This document shows positions 22,802 through 34,455 of a stretch of 64,000 nt of DNA, one piece after another. The notes under the pieces are model-generated. The model was not told the DNA's origin. It did not search any database and saw only the letters and a list, made by a program, of their open reading frames with translations. The DNA lies in contig CP141149.1 of the NCBI GenBank assembly GCA_035235625.1, positions 5,610,893-5,674,892 on the forward strand. Direction: 5' to 3'. The position numbers were made by a program, and so were the translations under genes. Positions within the stretch are counted from its first letter, which is position 1; the number at the start of each line of letters is the position of its first letter. Source of the stretch: Saururus chinensis. Taxonomy: Eukaryota > Streptophyta > Magnoliopsida > Piperales > Saururaceae.

Positions 22802-23740
22802 CTACCACAAGAAGCTCTGACTGACCCGCTTATAGGTGCGAAGAGCACCCTCATGACCCGCCAAAGGAGAGGCATGAAAGTGAGCTATGAGACGCTGGCA
22901 CAGGTCAGTAACCGCAGGCACCCAAAGATGGTCCTTCCAGAAGAGAAGCCCATCCTTCCATGCAAAGCCAGGATGCGTTGAAGGGTCAGTTTGAAGGGCC
23001 ACAATCATAGTGGAGGTCGGGGAATCCTCGTGATATGCCTGCTTTAATTCCTCAAGGAAAGGGTAAACGGGACTGGAAAGAGCCAAACACAAACCTAGAT
23101 CGGTGCGGCAAGATAGCGCATCAGCCACAGCATTGTCAGACCCCTTCTTGTACACCACCTCATAGTCATAACCCAAGAGTTTACTGACCCATCGCTGCTG
23201 AGTGGGCGTGGATACACGCTGTTCAAGAAAATACTTGAGTGGCTGATGGTCTATGCGAATAAGAAACCGCCGGCCAAGCAAATGAGGGCGCCACTTGTCG
23301 ACAGCAAGGACAATGGCGAGCATCTCTTTCTCGTAGACAGAGAGAGACAGGGAGAGGCCAGCCAAAACCTTGCTGAAGTAGGCAATGGGACGCTCCTCTT
23401 GAAGTAGTACTGCCCCGAGGCCGGCATCCGAGGCATCGGTCTCCATCATGAATGGCCGGCTGAAATCAAGAAGAATCAAAATAGGGGCGGTTGCCATCAC
23501 TTGCTTCAACTCCTCAAAGGCCGCCTGGGCAGTGTCCGACCAATGAAAGGCACCTTTCTGTAACAACTGAGTGAGGGGGCACGCAATCTCGCCATAGCGG
23601 TGAATAAAATGCCGATAATAACCAGTGAGACCAAGAAAGCCTCGCAGCGCCCGGACGCAAGTAGGAGCTGGCCAGGATAGCATGGTGGTCACTTTAGAGG
23701 GGTCGGCAGCCACACCATCGCGAGAGATGATATGACCCAA
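22802..23740 (-). pseudogene. Chromovirus RT thumb, RNase H and integrase zinc domain
   Basis: It begins MGHIISRDGV with the thumb motif LRGFLGLTGYYRHFI. RNase H follows: ETDASDAGLGAVLLQ (catalytic Asp), then YEKEMLAIVLAVDKWRPHL and IRIDHQPLKYFL, then DNAVADALS. The integrase N-terminal H..H motif appears as HFHASPLAGHEGALRT. TAG closes it at 22802-22804. Confidence 0.92.
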
Positions 23741-23749
23741 GTATTCAAC

Positions 23750-24430
23750 CTATGGACTGCCAAACGAACATTTCGAGCGTTTAAGAAATAAGGAGTGAGC
23801 TTGGAGGATATCAAAGACAGACCTGAGGTGCACCAGGTGGTCGCCCCATGACTTACTATAGATGAGGATATCATCAAAGAAAACCAAGATGAAGCGGCGG
23901 AGGAAGGGCCGGAATAGGTCATTCATAAGGCTCTGAAATGTAGAGGGGTCATTCGTGAGGCCGAACAACATCACCATTAACTCGAAATGACCATCATGAG
24001 TGTGGAAAGCGGTCTTGTGCACATCGGTGGGCTGCATACGGATATGATGATAACCGGAATGAAGGTCAAGCTTGTTGAAGATGGTAGCATCAGACAGTTC
24101 ATCCAACAGTTCCTCCACCACTGGTATAGCATATTTGTCCTTCACTGTGATAGCATTCAGCGCCCGGTAATCAACACAGAAGCGCCAAGTACCATCCTTC
24201 TTACGGACCAGCAACACTGGTGAAGAAAAAGCGTTTGTACTAGGCCGAATGATGCCCGAAGAAAGCATGTCCACCACCAGACGCTCAATCTCAGCCTTCT
24301 GAACGTATGGATAGCGATAGGGATGGACATTGGCTGCAGCAGCACCTGGAAGAATAGGAATAGAATGGTCATGAGCCCGCACCAAAGGAAGGCCTTTTGG
24401 TTCAGCAAACACCATGCCATATGCCGCCAA
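23750..24430 (-). pseudogene. Chromovirus reverse transcriptase, fingers and palm
   Basis: It runs through YRYPYVQKAEIERLV, SPVLLVRKKDGTWRFCVDYR, FNKLDLHSGYHHIRM and VFFDDILIYS. The catalytic FFDD takes the place of the usual YVDD/FIDD box and keeps both aspartates. It copies element RNA into DNA. TAG at 23750-23752 separates it from the thumb. Confidence 0.93.
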
Positions 24431-24445
24431 GAGGTCAAGGAGTTC

Positions 24446-25447
24446 CTACGGTAGGTCCTCCTGTATCACTTCCACCGACGCCCGCTGCTGGAGAAGGAGT
24501 CCTTGCGATGCGAACCTAAAGAAGGACCCCGTTGCTTGAGCAGAAAGAAGAGTGCCAGGCTGAGAGCCTTGGAGTCGTACCCGCTGTCCGTGCAATGCAA
24601 AATCCATCACCAGGTCCTTAAAGTTCCAGATAACATCCCCAATCTCCTGGAGCCACTGCACCCCTAGCACCACGTTTGCCCCTTTTGTGGGCAGCAGAAA
24701 AAGATATGTTATGAATGTATGGCCTTGAATGGAGAGCGCTACCTGAGTACAAACGCCTGCGCTCCGGAGGTGCTTGCCGTCACCGATCAAGACATCGAAG
24801 GGTGCCGAGTTGGATATGAAACAGCCTAGGCGCTGGGCGACTTTGTCATTGATGAAGTTGTGAGTAGAACCACTGTCAATCAAAATGGCCACCTGTTGCC
24901 GCTTGAGATATCCCTGTACGCGCATTGTTTGCGGAGTGAATGCCCCGGAGAAGGCATGGACAGAAATATCTAGTAGCGTCTCATCATAGTGTACTGATTC
25001 GGACCCATCCATCACCTCCCTGTCGTCATCGACCTCCTCCACCAACAGACTGCCCTTGATGGAACAACAATGCCCCGGAACGAACTTCTCATCACAGCGA
25101 AAACAAAGCCCCTTTGCACGGCGTTCCTCCATCTGGGCAGGAGTAAGTTGGCGGACAATCTGGCTGGACGGGGGGTTTTGTTGGCCAAGGCAGCCAGCAG
25201 CTGGAGTGTTGGTTGAAATGGCGGACAGGGCAGCAAGTCCAGTAGGCCACGGCAGGGTGCCAAGCCGACCCCCACGCCGTTGGCGGTTCAGTTTCTCTTC
25301 TTCGATACGTGCGTGACGCACCACATCCCGCATGTTAGCACAAGGAAAATGTCGCATCTCCTCAAAAATCTCTGGTTTGAGCCCCCTCTTGAACGTGCCC
25401 ACCAAGGCTGCCACCAGCCATTCAAGTAGTCGGTTGGCCACCTTCAT
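24446..25447 (-). pseudogene. Chromovirus gag C-terminus, zinc knuckle and aspartic protease
   Basis: This continues the capsid domain (LVGTFKRGLKPEI). The nucleocapsid-like motif is CFRCDEKFVPGHCC. The protease shows ILIDSGSTHNFI (catalytic Asp in DSG) and a downstream VVLGVQWLQEIG flap and helix. It cleaves the retrotransposon polyprotein. Terminated by TAG at 24446-24448. Confidence 0.9.
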
Positions 25448-25483
25448 GAACTCCGTATAATAGGCTCTGACGGTGGATGTCTG

Positions 25484-26433
25484 TCACAAAGAAGAGAGCA
25501 TCTCGTTGAAGTCTTGGAACTCATTCGGGCCGAACTGGATGCATAATTCATTGGAGAAGGCGGCCCAAGTAGGGTAGCGCACCTCCTTCTCGAAGCTCTG
25601 GAACCATACCGAAGCATCACCGTCTAGGTGGAAGGCTGCTATGCGCAGTCGTTCAGCCTCTGAATGTGTCCCCTGGTAGGCAAAAAACTTCTCTGCTTTG
25701 TACAACCATTCAACTAGATCATCGTCCCCATTGTAGCGTGGGAACTGAAGGCGGGCCAAATGGGGTTCCGCTCCTCCCCGAGGACCACCGCGAGGGCCGT
25801 GGAAGTCATCCCAATCTTCGTCCATCTCTAGGAGCAAGTTTCGAGGCGAAGGCACCATTGGGGCATTCGGCCGAACACCTGGCGCGCCTCATGGTGGCTA
25901 GGCCGAACGTCCTCCATCAGCAGTTGGGGAGGCTTGCCCAGCGTACAGGGGGGTGTAAGGCTGACGTACCTCCCTTTCTGGCATGGCCGGAAGACCAATA
26001 GTGAATGGCGGTATCATAGAGGCATTTGCCAAACACCTGGCGGGCCTCGCAAAACCCAGGCCTGGCGTCCCCCTTCCATAGTTGCTTCGGCTGGTCCAAT
26101 GGTTAGGGGAACATGGGACTGCCGCGTCTCCCTCTCCGTTGCAGCCATAGGAACAGAGGCGTGTCCGTTCTGTCCTTGAGAAGAATCCCCCAATTCCATA
26201 ACGGTATCCTGGGTCTGGACGCCATTGTTGCCTAAAGGCGCTGTCTGGTTGGACATTAATTTGTCCATTCTGGTGGTCAATACTTGCACCATGGCGACGA
26301 GTTGTTTGAGCGTGGTCTCCTCCACAGTAGCCGGGACGACCGTGGAGGCGGGTAAGGAACTGTCCGCTGAAACCTCCATCTCCTTCGCAGGCTGAGATTC
26401 AGGGGCGACAGCCACTTGTTTCCCTCTTGCCAT
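25484..26433 (-). pseudogene. Chromovirus gag, N-terminal and capsid part, broken
   Basis: The frame opens at MARGKQVAV (26433), with a short coiled segment (LKQLVAMVQVLTTRMDKL), but stops at 26014. The capsid domain resumes in another frame at about 25858. It shows LQFPRYNGDDDLVEWLYKAE, then FHLDGDASVWFQSF and WAAFSNELCIQFGP, the hallmark of Retrotrans_gag. So at least one frameshift lies between 26014 and 25900. A TGA ends this part at 25484-25486. Confidence 0.85.
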
Positions 26434-26450
26434 GGTCGGGGATCGATAGA

Positions 26451-26462
26451 GCTCTGATACCA
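26451..26462 (-). other. Primer-binding site, initiator tRNA-Met
   Basis: The minus strand reads TGGTATCAGAGC one base inside the 5' LTR, a perfect match to the common plant initiator tRNA-Met site. Confidence 0.92.
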
Positions 26463-26463
26463 A

Positions 26464-26803
26464 TGATGTGCCCAGAGTAGGCACACTCGGTACAGGACGT
26501 TCTATGCAAGAGAGAGAGAAGAAAAGTAGTAAATTAAAAGAACTAACTCTGATTCATCATGCTGCCCTAAGGAGGAAGATGACCCCTATATGGGGAGTCG
26601 CGCCCTCCCCATCCTTGGGACCCGTGTTGCTAGTGGGCCCAGACATGTCATGGCCCACTAGCGCGCCTTAACCAGTTTATTACAAAAACAATAATGCCGT
26701 TCTACGGCTGAATTAAGGGAAACTAGCCTAAGGTACTGAATTAAATAATAGTCGAAAGTACTCAAATAAAGATAAGTAGTGCATCAAGTGTGCGTGCACA
26801 ACA
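26464..26803 (-). repeat. 5' LTR of chromovirus
   Basis: On the minus strand it starts TGTTGTGCACGC and ends GGGCACATCA, next to the primer-binding site. It is a near copy of 21260-21601. Confidence 0.92.
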
Positions 26804-26817
26804 ACACGTTCATGCCA

Positions 26818-28093
26818 CACTAAAGAAAAAAAGTTACTAGCGACAAAGCATTGCTAATACTCATAAAAGCATCACAAATGACTATTAGCAACGCTTAAAT
26901 GCATCGATATTACTCCAGTCGTTAATGCTCATTTTTTATGCATATTAAAAAGTGTCGCTAATAGCAGTGCTATTAACGACATTTTTTTTTGCATCGCTAA
27001 TAGTCAATTATTAGCAATGCTTTATATTTTTGTTGCTAAAATTAAATCAGTAGTGATGCTTTTTGGCAAACGCCGCTAATAATATATTATTAGCGACACT
27101 TTATAAAATGTTGCTAATATAAAAAAAATTAAAAAAAATAAAAAGCTTTTGAGTGATGCTTTAAAAAGCGTCACTAATAAGAAATTAGTTTTTTTAAAAA
27201 TAAAAACCTTATTAATTATGCTTTAAAAAGAGTCGCTCATAAGAAATTAGCATTTAAAAAATAAAAACCTTATTAGTGACGCTTTTAAAAAGCATTTGCT
27301 AATAAGAAAATAAATTTCAACAAATAAATAACTTACTAGCAATGCATTCGCAAGTGTCAGTAATAACAAAATTTTTAAGAAGAGGCAACTAGAGGTAGGA
27401 TAACGAGATGGACGTCGTAGTCCAGAACCCCACCTTTGGCAGAGGCAGGGGAAGAAGGGGTAGCGGGGAAGGGGGAAGTGCCGGATTGGCACTAGGGGGA
27501 CCGAGGCAAAGGTGGGGAGTGGGAAGGGGAGAACAAAGGAGGGGAGCAGGGGGGAAGGGGGAGGACCTAGGAAAGATGGGGTGTGGAGCCGGAATCCAGC
27601 TGATGGAGCCCTCTCCTCTGGCGGCAGTAGTGGGGGGTAGAAAGGGAACATAGGAGGGGAGGGGAGGAAGGGGGGACCGAGGAGTGAGGAGGGAGAGCGG
27701 GGAGAGAGTGGGGGACCGATGAGAGAGGAGGGAGAGCTGGGAGAGAGGGGGGAGCGAGAGGGAGGAGGGATGGGGAACCACAATCCTACGGCGGAACCGT
27801 ACTCTGGCAAAGGTGCCGCCTCCTCCCGCAACAGAAGTGGAGAGGGGAGAAAGGGAACAAAGGAGGGGACCGGGGAGAATAGGGGCAGGGAGAGACGGGG
27901 AGTGAGAGAGAGGAGGGGGTGGGGTGCCGGAATTCGGCGAGGGAAGCCGGAATTCGGCGAGGGAACTAGACTTTGGCAACCCGAGCCCCCTCCTCTGGCG
28001 GCGGTAGTCGAGAGGGGGGAGAAAGTGAAAAAGAGGAGGGGTGGGGAGGGGACAGAAGGGGGGACCAGGGAGGAGGAATGAGGGGCCATGACA
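26818..28093 (+). mobile_element. CACTA element 2: left arm and GC-rich block
   Basis: CACTAAAGAAAAAAAG is a decayed form of CACTACAACAAAAAG. It is followed by about 560 bp of TTAGCGACGCTTT / AAAGCGTCGCTAATA inverted pairs, then an abrupt GC-rich, purine-rich block (27390-28090). The plan equals the left part of element 1. The matching opposite arm is probably 45190-45595, but the flanking triplets (CCA and TAT) do not agree. Confidence 0.7.
27390..28090. other. GC-rich block of CACTA element 2, internally tandem
   Basis: Three related units are recognisable by TCCTCTGGCGGCAGTAG at about 27611, its variant near 27818 and again near 27988, so period 170-210 bp. Each is followed by GAGGGGAGAAAGGGAACA-like sequence. 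Long Pro/Ser frames on the minus strand (up to 280 codons) follow from composition and repetition. No known protein is seen. Confidence 0.6.
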
Positions 28094-28779
28094 TGTCACG
28101 ACCCATTGTCCAGTTATGCCTCACCTGAGGGGTGTGGGGTAATTTTATAGTTATAGATAAGTGTTGGGGGTTTCAAGGGATGGAATCCCAATATATGGGT
28201 AGAGCTCAAAGTAACAAGCGTAAGGAATAAAAAAACACGTAAAATAGAGGCCGAAAGCAGAAGTTATGACCTCATGAAGCATGCCACATGGGCAGGACCC
28301 ACTTGAAAAGTGTTGGATAGACAAAATAGTTGGCATCGGCGCTGACGCCAGCATATGGTGTTAGCTGTGCTGCCCGAAGTGTAGCACTGCATCGTATGGT
28401 GTAGGGGTCCATGGGCCCACATTATCATGGGCCGTCCCACTTGACGCGCGACAGACCGCACGTTAGCCTACCATTCCGCAAGATGGGGCCTGAGTTATGC
28501 GAGCTGGCTCCCGTGCAATGCACCACATGCAGCATGCTACAAGTGCATAATGTATGCAGCAAGTGCATCGCACACTACATAGGTGCAAGATGCATGGCGC
28601 GCACATGTGCGTCTATTTTTCATGCACTCTCGGGTTCTGCACTATAAATTTGAATCACATTCAACTTCCCGGGGAGTTTTTTGGCTTGTTCTGAGTATGT
28701 GTTGGTCCGTTCAAAAGACGTTCCTAGCTAATTCGAGGGTGATTTAGGCAATGGCATGGTCCATTCCTCGAGTAGGTGT

Positions 28780-29185
28780 CCCTAGACAAAGGAGACAGCC
28801 TGAGGTAAGGGGAGGCTCTGTCTGCTACCCTCATGCCCCAAAGAGAGAGAAACATCCCGGAGAAAGTGGAGGCTACGTCCTCCGTCATCGAGCTGCATCG
28901 AGAAGAGTGGCCTAAAGTAAGGTAGGCCCCACCGAAGGGCCACGTAGTGTGAGAAATTCTCCCGAGTAAGGGGAGGTTCTATCCATAGCCTTCAGATGCA
29001 GGAAGTGTAAACTGTCTCCAGGCAAAGGGAGGTTTTGTCTGTCGCCTTTGGGCATATAAGAGAGAGAAGAGCCCTGGGAACGGGAAATGTTTGTCTGTCG
29101 CCTTCGGCCGAAATGAGATAAACATGTTGGAGCTAGAGGAGGCCTCGTCTGTGGTCTCCGGATTTGAAGGGGAGGACATCTTGAA
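28780..29185. repeat. Minisatellite of about 60-70 bp
   Basis: Six or so units contain AAGGGGAGGYTYTGTCTGT followed by GCCTTCGG-like and GAGAGAAAC-like segments. Confidence 0.75.
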
Positions 29186-29390
29186 GGAAGGAGCAACTTC
29201 GAATGCTGCTAGTTCTCGGGATATTAGGGGATTAAGAGTTTCTAACCTTCTGATTTAATATAATTATATGAATGCATCTGATGTGTTTTGATATGTTAAG
29301 ATATGATATGCACTAATGTGATCTAATGTGTTGTGAGGTGATATGCTCTGATTAGATTCGACATGATCTACTGTGACTAATGTGTTCTGC

Positions 29391-29556
29391 TTTGCTTTGT
29401 GGTAGAGCGAGATGTGTGATTATGTTAGTGTTATATTAAGCTCCGTGGTAGAGCGAGATGTATGATTGTGTTAGTGTCGTGCTTTGCTCTGTGATAGAGC
29501 GAGATGTGTGATTGTGTTAGTGTCGTGCTTTGCTCTGTGATAGAGCGAGATGTGTG
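29391..29556. repeat. Minisatellite of about 46 bp, GTAGAGCGAGATGTGTGATT
   Basis: Four copies of GCTTTGCTCTGTGATAGAGC followed by GAGATGTGTGATTGTGTTAG. The last is cut short. Confidence 0.88.
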
Positions 29557-30059
29557 CTACTACTGATTTATTAATTTCCATTTGACTCTGATGTTTTTGT
29601 AATGCCTGATGCATGTAATAATCATCAGGTAGAACTACATTCGGATCTGATCGTATTGCATTAACATCGTATATATTGTCCAATACGTATGTAGGCAACC
29701 AACGGCAAGGCAACGTTGGATTGATCCAAATTAGTTAAATAATTAGGCTTGTTCTGGCCTACGTGAAATGGAGCATTAAAGCTCCGTAGTGCATAGAGGA
29801 ATGTTATGACTCTCGCACTCAGACACCACCACTCTTGGTTTGGCTATGTTTTGGAAGCCGTTGTTTGGGTTATCCCCTGTGAACCCCTGGATCGGGTTAG
29901 TTTTCAGGTCATGGCGTTACATTACGAACAAGAGGAGACAATGGCATGGTGGATGGAAGGCGATGGCAGTAGGCGGATGGGCAGCAGTGGTGATCTGCAT
30001 GATATAAAAAAGAAGATAAAGAAACAGTGGCTTACCAAGAATTTTAAGGGAGAAGAATG

Positions 30060-30480
30060 ATTCCAACTTTGTCAGTCAACCGGCGGAGGCATAGATCTAT
30101 GGCCTGAAGAGGGATAAGAGTGCAGAAGATGGGTAGGGAAGGCCGACAAACATTAGGGTCAATTCCAGAGAGAAGAAAGACTCCATTTTTGTCGGTTAAC
30201 CTACAGTACAAGTTACAAATCATGAGATGTACGATCCTAACCCAATAGATGGGTGGTCTTAAGGGTGGAGGAAATGGGTCGGTAAGGCTAGCAAACCTCA
30301 GGGTTATTTCTAGGGTGAAGAAAGACTCCATTTTTATCAGTTAATCGGCATTCCAAGTCACAAGTCACAAGAGGTATAATCCAAACCCCATAGATTGGTG
30401 GTCTGAAGGGTGGAGGACATGGCGGCGAACCTCAGGTTGAATTCCAGGGAGAGGAAAGAGTCAATTCTTTTCAGTTAACC
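30060..30480. repeat. Tandem units of about 120-146 bp
   Basis: TTGTCAGTCAACC-like landmarks recur near 30069, 30190, 30336 and 30470, each with ATAGATGGGTGGTCT..GGTGGAGG and AATTCCAGGGAGA segments. Confidence 0.75.
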
Positions 30481-33330
30481 TGTCACGCCCTAGCACTTGC
30501 CCGACCCAAGCCAAACCTGGTCTAAGGGATAATCGAAGTGCACGGGGGCAATAAAGTGTTGAGTTGTGGAAGACTTGACCCCTCTAATAGGTATAATCAC
30601 ACATGGAGTAACACACCGCTTTATCTTTGTGCAAGAGAAATAAGTAAGAATATAAAGGACATTAAATCTAAATTAGTCCTGAAGTCTCAACCCACAAACT
30701 TATAACACTAAGCCAACAAACATGGCTTAAGTCATAATGTCATAAACAAATCCAAAACCACTGATTAGAATGTGGAACAAAGTCGACAAAACATTAAGTT
30801 CTAGTAAAATAGCAGAATAAATCAGAAAAGTTAGTAAGATCTCTAGGCTCCCACGCCTACACCTGATCATCATCCACATGCGCCTCATAAAGAGGGACCT
30901 AGTCGTCTGCATGTCACACCATGCTACCCCAAAACAAAAATACATAGAAAACATGGTGAGTATAAAAACAAATAAGGTTTTGAATTGCGAGACGATAAAT
31001 CTAAAAGCACTATAGCATTCAACATAGTCTGCATGAAAGTAAGTAATTGTCCTGCATGAAAGTATCTCAAACACACAATTCTTAGCATGAATAATCACAT
31101 TATAACATAAACATCCATCCTGTAGGAAAAGTGTCTCTAGCACACCTTACATATTCATGCATATCTATTCTTCTTCATAAACATTCATCCTTCATAATAA
31201 GTGTCTCAAGTACACTATACATATCCATGCATATTCATAAACAACCATCCTGAATGATAAGTGTCTCAATCACACTATACATATCCATGCATATTCATAA
31301 ACATTTAACCTGCATGATAAGTGTCTCAATTACACTATAAACATCAATGCATATTCATTCACATTCAACATGCACGAGAAGTGCCTCTAACACACAATCA
31401 TATCATCCATATTCATAAACATTTATCCTACATGCAAAGTGTCCCTAACACACTATCACAACCATGCATATCGATAAAAACAACCCTGCTTAATCAGCCA
31501 AAGCTTAAGTAGTCCATACTCACTCTATACAATCCCTGATTGAAAAGTCTGAAGAAATTAAGTAGTTTGGGTAAATTCCCTAACGGGGAAGATTACCCAC
31601 TAGTAAGCCGGTGCACACAGCTACACTAGCTTGGATTCTTAGGGTCTAGATGGTCTTAATAGTTTTGGTCTCCTTATTGCATTGTCACTCTTCTCAACCC
31701 GGGGGGAAAACCAGTCCTCGAGGGATGTAAAACCCTATCCTTTCGGATGTAAAACTAAATCGATAAGCCTTCGATCGATTAACCCGGCAAGTAATATCAC
31801 ACAATTGCATCCAATCGATCAATCAATGCTAATCTAGATAAAATCTCATTCGTAAATCTATCTCATGATGTATGCAACATGGTACATACGTGAGCAATAA
31901 CTACATGAATCCTGATTCATGAAACATGCTCCCATCAGCCATACATGCATCATTTCTAATCATAAGTGTCAAACAATTATCATAATTACCCCCACATGTG
32001 TGTATGGTAGTAGCATTCAATCCTAAGTATATGGACATGGATTACGAACAATCTATCAACATACCACACACATGCTCTTAAAATTAAACCATGGCTTCTT
32101 ACTGAAATCATGGATGAAAATTATCGAAAAACACAATTCGAGTCAAATGCAACCTCATGCTAGACTTAATCATATTCATTACTACGCTTTGAGCTAGACA
32201 TAGAACCACCAAAGTCAAACAAATCCATTATCATGTTGTAACCTTGCTTGAATCCTAATGAAAATATGAAGAATCACTCGACATTGATTTAGAATAAGAA
32301 ATCATAACATGCTTAACCGAATAACATGTAATTCACTTAAAACTTAAACAATCATTATAGCTTCCAATCATCAAATTCATGTCATTACTGTAGCATTTCC
32401 TAACATAAATTACTTATTATAATAATAAGAAATGGTACTTAAGAAGAAGAACTAGAAAATGAGTAAAATAAACAAAGTGACCAAATTGTAGTGTTGACGT
32501 TCGAATGCCCTGCAGGGCTGTTCGAACGCGAGAACTATAGCTCTGGCTCGTCTTCTTCCTCTCAAACACAACTAAAAATACACATATCCATCTTAAACCT
32601 TCAAATCTCACTTCCAAACATCATCATAATGAAATTCAATCTTAGGAATGGTAAATCTAGTCAATTATCAACAAAAACATGCAAAAATAGCAAGAAAGAA
32701 TACGCTTTTCATAACCCACCATTAAAGCTCAACTTCATGCAAACCCACATAAAACTTCACCAAACTTTAAATTCAAAAAAATAGACCTATTTTAGAAGGA
32801 AACCCTTACCTTCAGTGAGTTTCTTGATCTGAAATCAACGCTCCAACCTATTCAAATCCCTACCCACATTAGGGTTTTATTAATACTTTGATAAATCTGA
32901 TTAATGAAACTTCAATCACTTAAAAACTATTAGATCTAGGGCTTGTTTTGTTCTAAAATGAAAATCCGTCATTAGAGGTTTGAAATAGAGGTCAAAATAA
33001 AAAACTTTAGTGGTAAAAATCAAGGTTTAACTTTGGAAGAGATGTGATTAAGAAAGATTAGGCAAAACCCTAGGTGATTAATGAAAAATCAAGCTAATCT
33101 TACCTTAATCGAACTTTTCTCTTATAGAATGGGGATTAGGGCCTCCTAATCTCCATATTCCAACCCTTCCCAAATGGGAATGAGGCATTGCCTTTCTATG
33201 TATAGTAACTCAAGGAGTATACATAATAGGATGGATTTAGGGTCTTGTAGGACCCATCATCCCAATTTACGAACATGGAGCCCACAGTGGGACCTATGCC
33301 CTAACTTTTTAGGGAAATAGCCAAAAATTC
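30481..33330 (-). mobile_element. Ty3-type LTR fragment
   Basis: It begins TGTCACGCCCTAGC, the reverse complement of a plant Ty3 LTR end, and resembles 20629-21259 over its first few hundred bases. A run of about 60-bp units, AAGTGTCTCAATTACACTAT with ACATATCCATGCATATTCAT, occupies 31130-31460. The right boundary is not defined. Confidence 0.45.
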
Positions 33331-34455
33331 CAAAAAAAAATAGAATTGACTTAGTTTAACATAAAAACCAATAAAATGAAGGAATTGCTAATTAAAACCA
33401 TAGTTAACCACCTTAAATCCCAAAACAAGTCAAAACTGGTCAAATTTAACACTAAACCACACAATATTAACAAAATAAATTAAATAAACCGGTTTACGGT
33501 TTATGGATCCTACATAACCGGCGGTCCAAGTGTCCATGTAAACAACAATTAGAACGATCCAAACCTGGATATAGGTGGAAGAGATGTGTAGGAGGGCAAG
33601 GTAGAAATTTGGGCCTATGTGGTCCCAACACCTTTGGGATTTTAGTTCCCAGCTCTTTGAGCATTCACGCACATCTAGGTTTTTGAGCATCATTAAAGGC
33701 TCTTCTACCTCCAGCCAATGTGTCCATGAGCATAGTTGGTACCTACATCTCTAGGCCCATGGCTGATCCAAGTGGCTCTCTAGAGATGCTAAGATTACTG
33801 TTAGCATATAGTTACTCCTTTGAGTGGGAGTCAATTTTTGGGCAACAATAAGCAAATTGTTTTCCGAACAGAGTCTACATTCATTTGAGTTGTTTTGGAC
33901 CTTTATTAGTTAAAGGTCAGCCTTGTGAGTGTGGTTTATGTTATATTCAGTGCTCTATACATTACTTTACATTTGTCACTGTTTATTGATGTTCTGCATG
34001 TCTATTGCCTATGGATTCCTGCTGTTGATTTATATATATATATATATATATGAATCATCTTAACTTCTTAACTGTGAGTGGTTTTTCATGCCACCTATTG
34101 AGTATTTGTAGAAATACTCACGCATCTTTTAATGTAGGATTAGCACCAGACACATTAACAAGTTTTCTTAGCAAGAGCTGCACAGAGTTAGAAGGGTAGA
34201 TTTTCTGCAATTAGTAGGACTTTAGTTTCTATTATTATGATAAACTATAATAAGGCACTGTGTTGCCATAAGATTATAGATCATGTTATTTTATTGTGTT
34301 AAGGTACTTGCACTTGGCAGAACCCAGATCCTGGAATAATAATATTTTGCTTTATTAGGTGAATTAATAATGTGATGAGATGTTTATTTATGCAAAGTAG
34401 CACCCTGAGTTTGCATTGTCTCATGTCTATGTGAATGAAAACCCAGGGTATTACA
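33331..34455. mobile_element. Unassigned sequence ending in an LTR-like terminus
   Basis: The segment ends ACCCAGGGTATTACA, the standard plus-strand 3' end of many plant LTRs, and satellite sequence starts at the next base. A (TA)n run lies at 34030-34051. No coding domain is visible. It probably belongs to an LTR element inserted into the satellite. Confidence 0.4.

Larger units (their letters stand above)
21260..26803 (-). mobile_element. Ty3/Gypsy chromovirus (Reina-like), complete structure, coding-dead
   Basis: Both LTRs are present (21260-21601 and 26464-26803, about 340 bp), flanked by a perfect 5-bp duplication ACACG (21255-21259, 26804-26808). The primer-binding site is next to the right LTR, so transcription runs right to left. 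Between them is one gag-protease-RT-RNaseH-integrase-chromodomain frame, almost all in the same minus frame, with six in-frame stops and at least one frameshift in gag. Short LTRs, 5.5-kb size, a single long frame and a chromodomain fit the Reina clade; that clade call is from memory of the families. LTRs differ by roughly 5% by eye. Confidence 0.93.
28094..30480. mobile_element. LTR-derived sequence with three minisatellites
   Basis: It starts TGTCACGACCCATTG, a typical reverse-complement LTR end, directly against the GC-rich block. No coding domain is seen. The other end and any target duplication could not be fixed, so extent and orientation are uncertain. Confidence 0.4.

Noticed and set aside
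21943..25316. Plus-strand frames of 60-140 codons within the chromovirus
   Set aside because: They are antisense to the well-supported gag-pol frame and show no family features.
27247..28099. Pro/Ser-rich minus-strand frames of 236 and 280 codons
   Set aside because: Two overlapping frames are open at once, the DNA is a GC-rich tandem repeat, and no domain is seen. Composition explains them.
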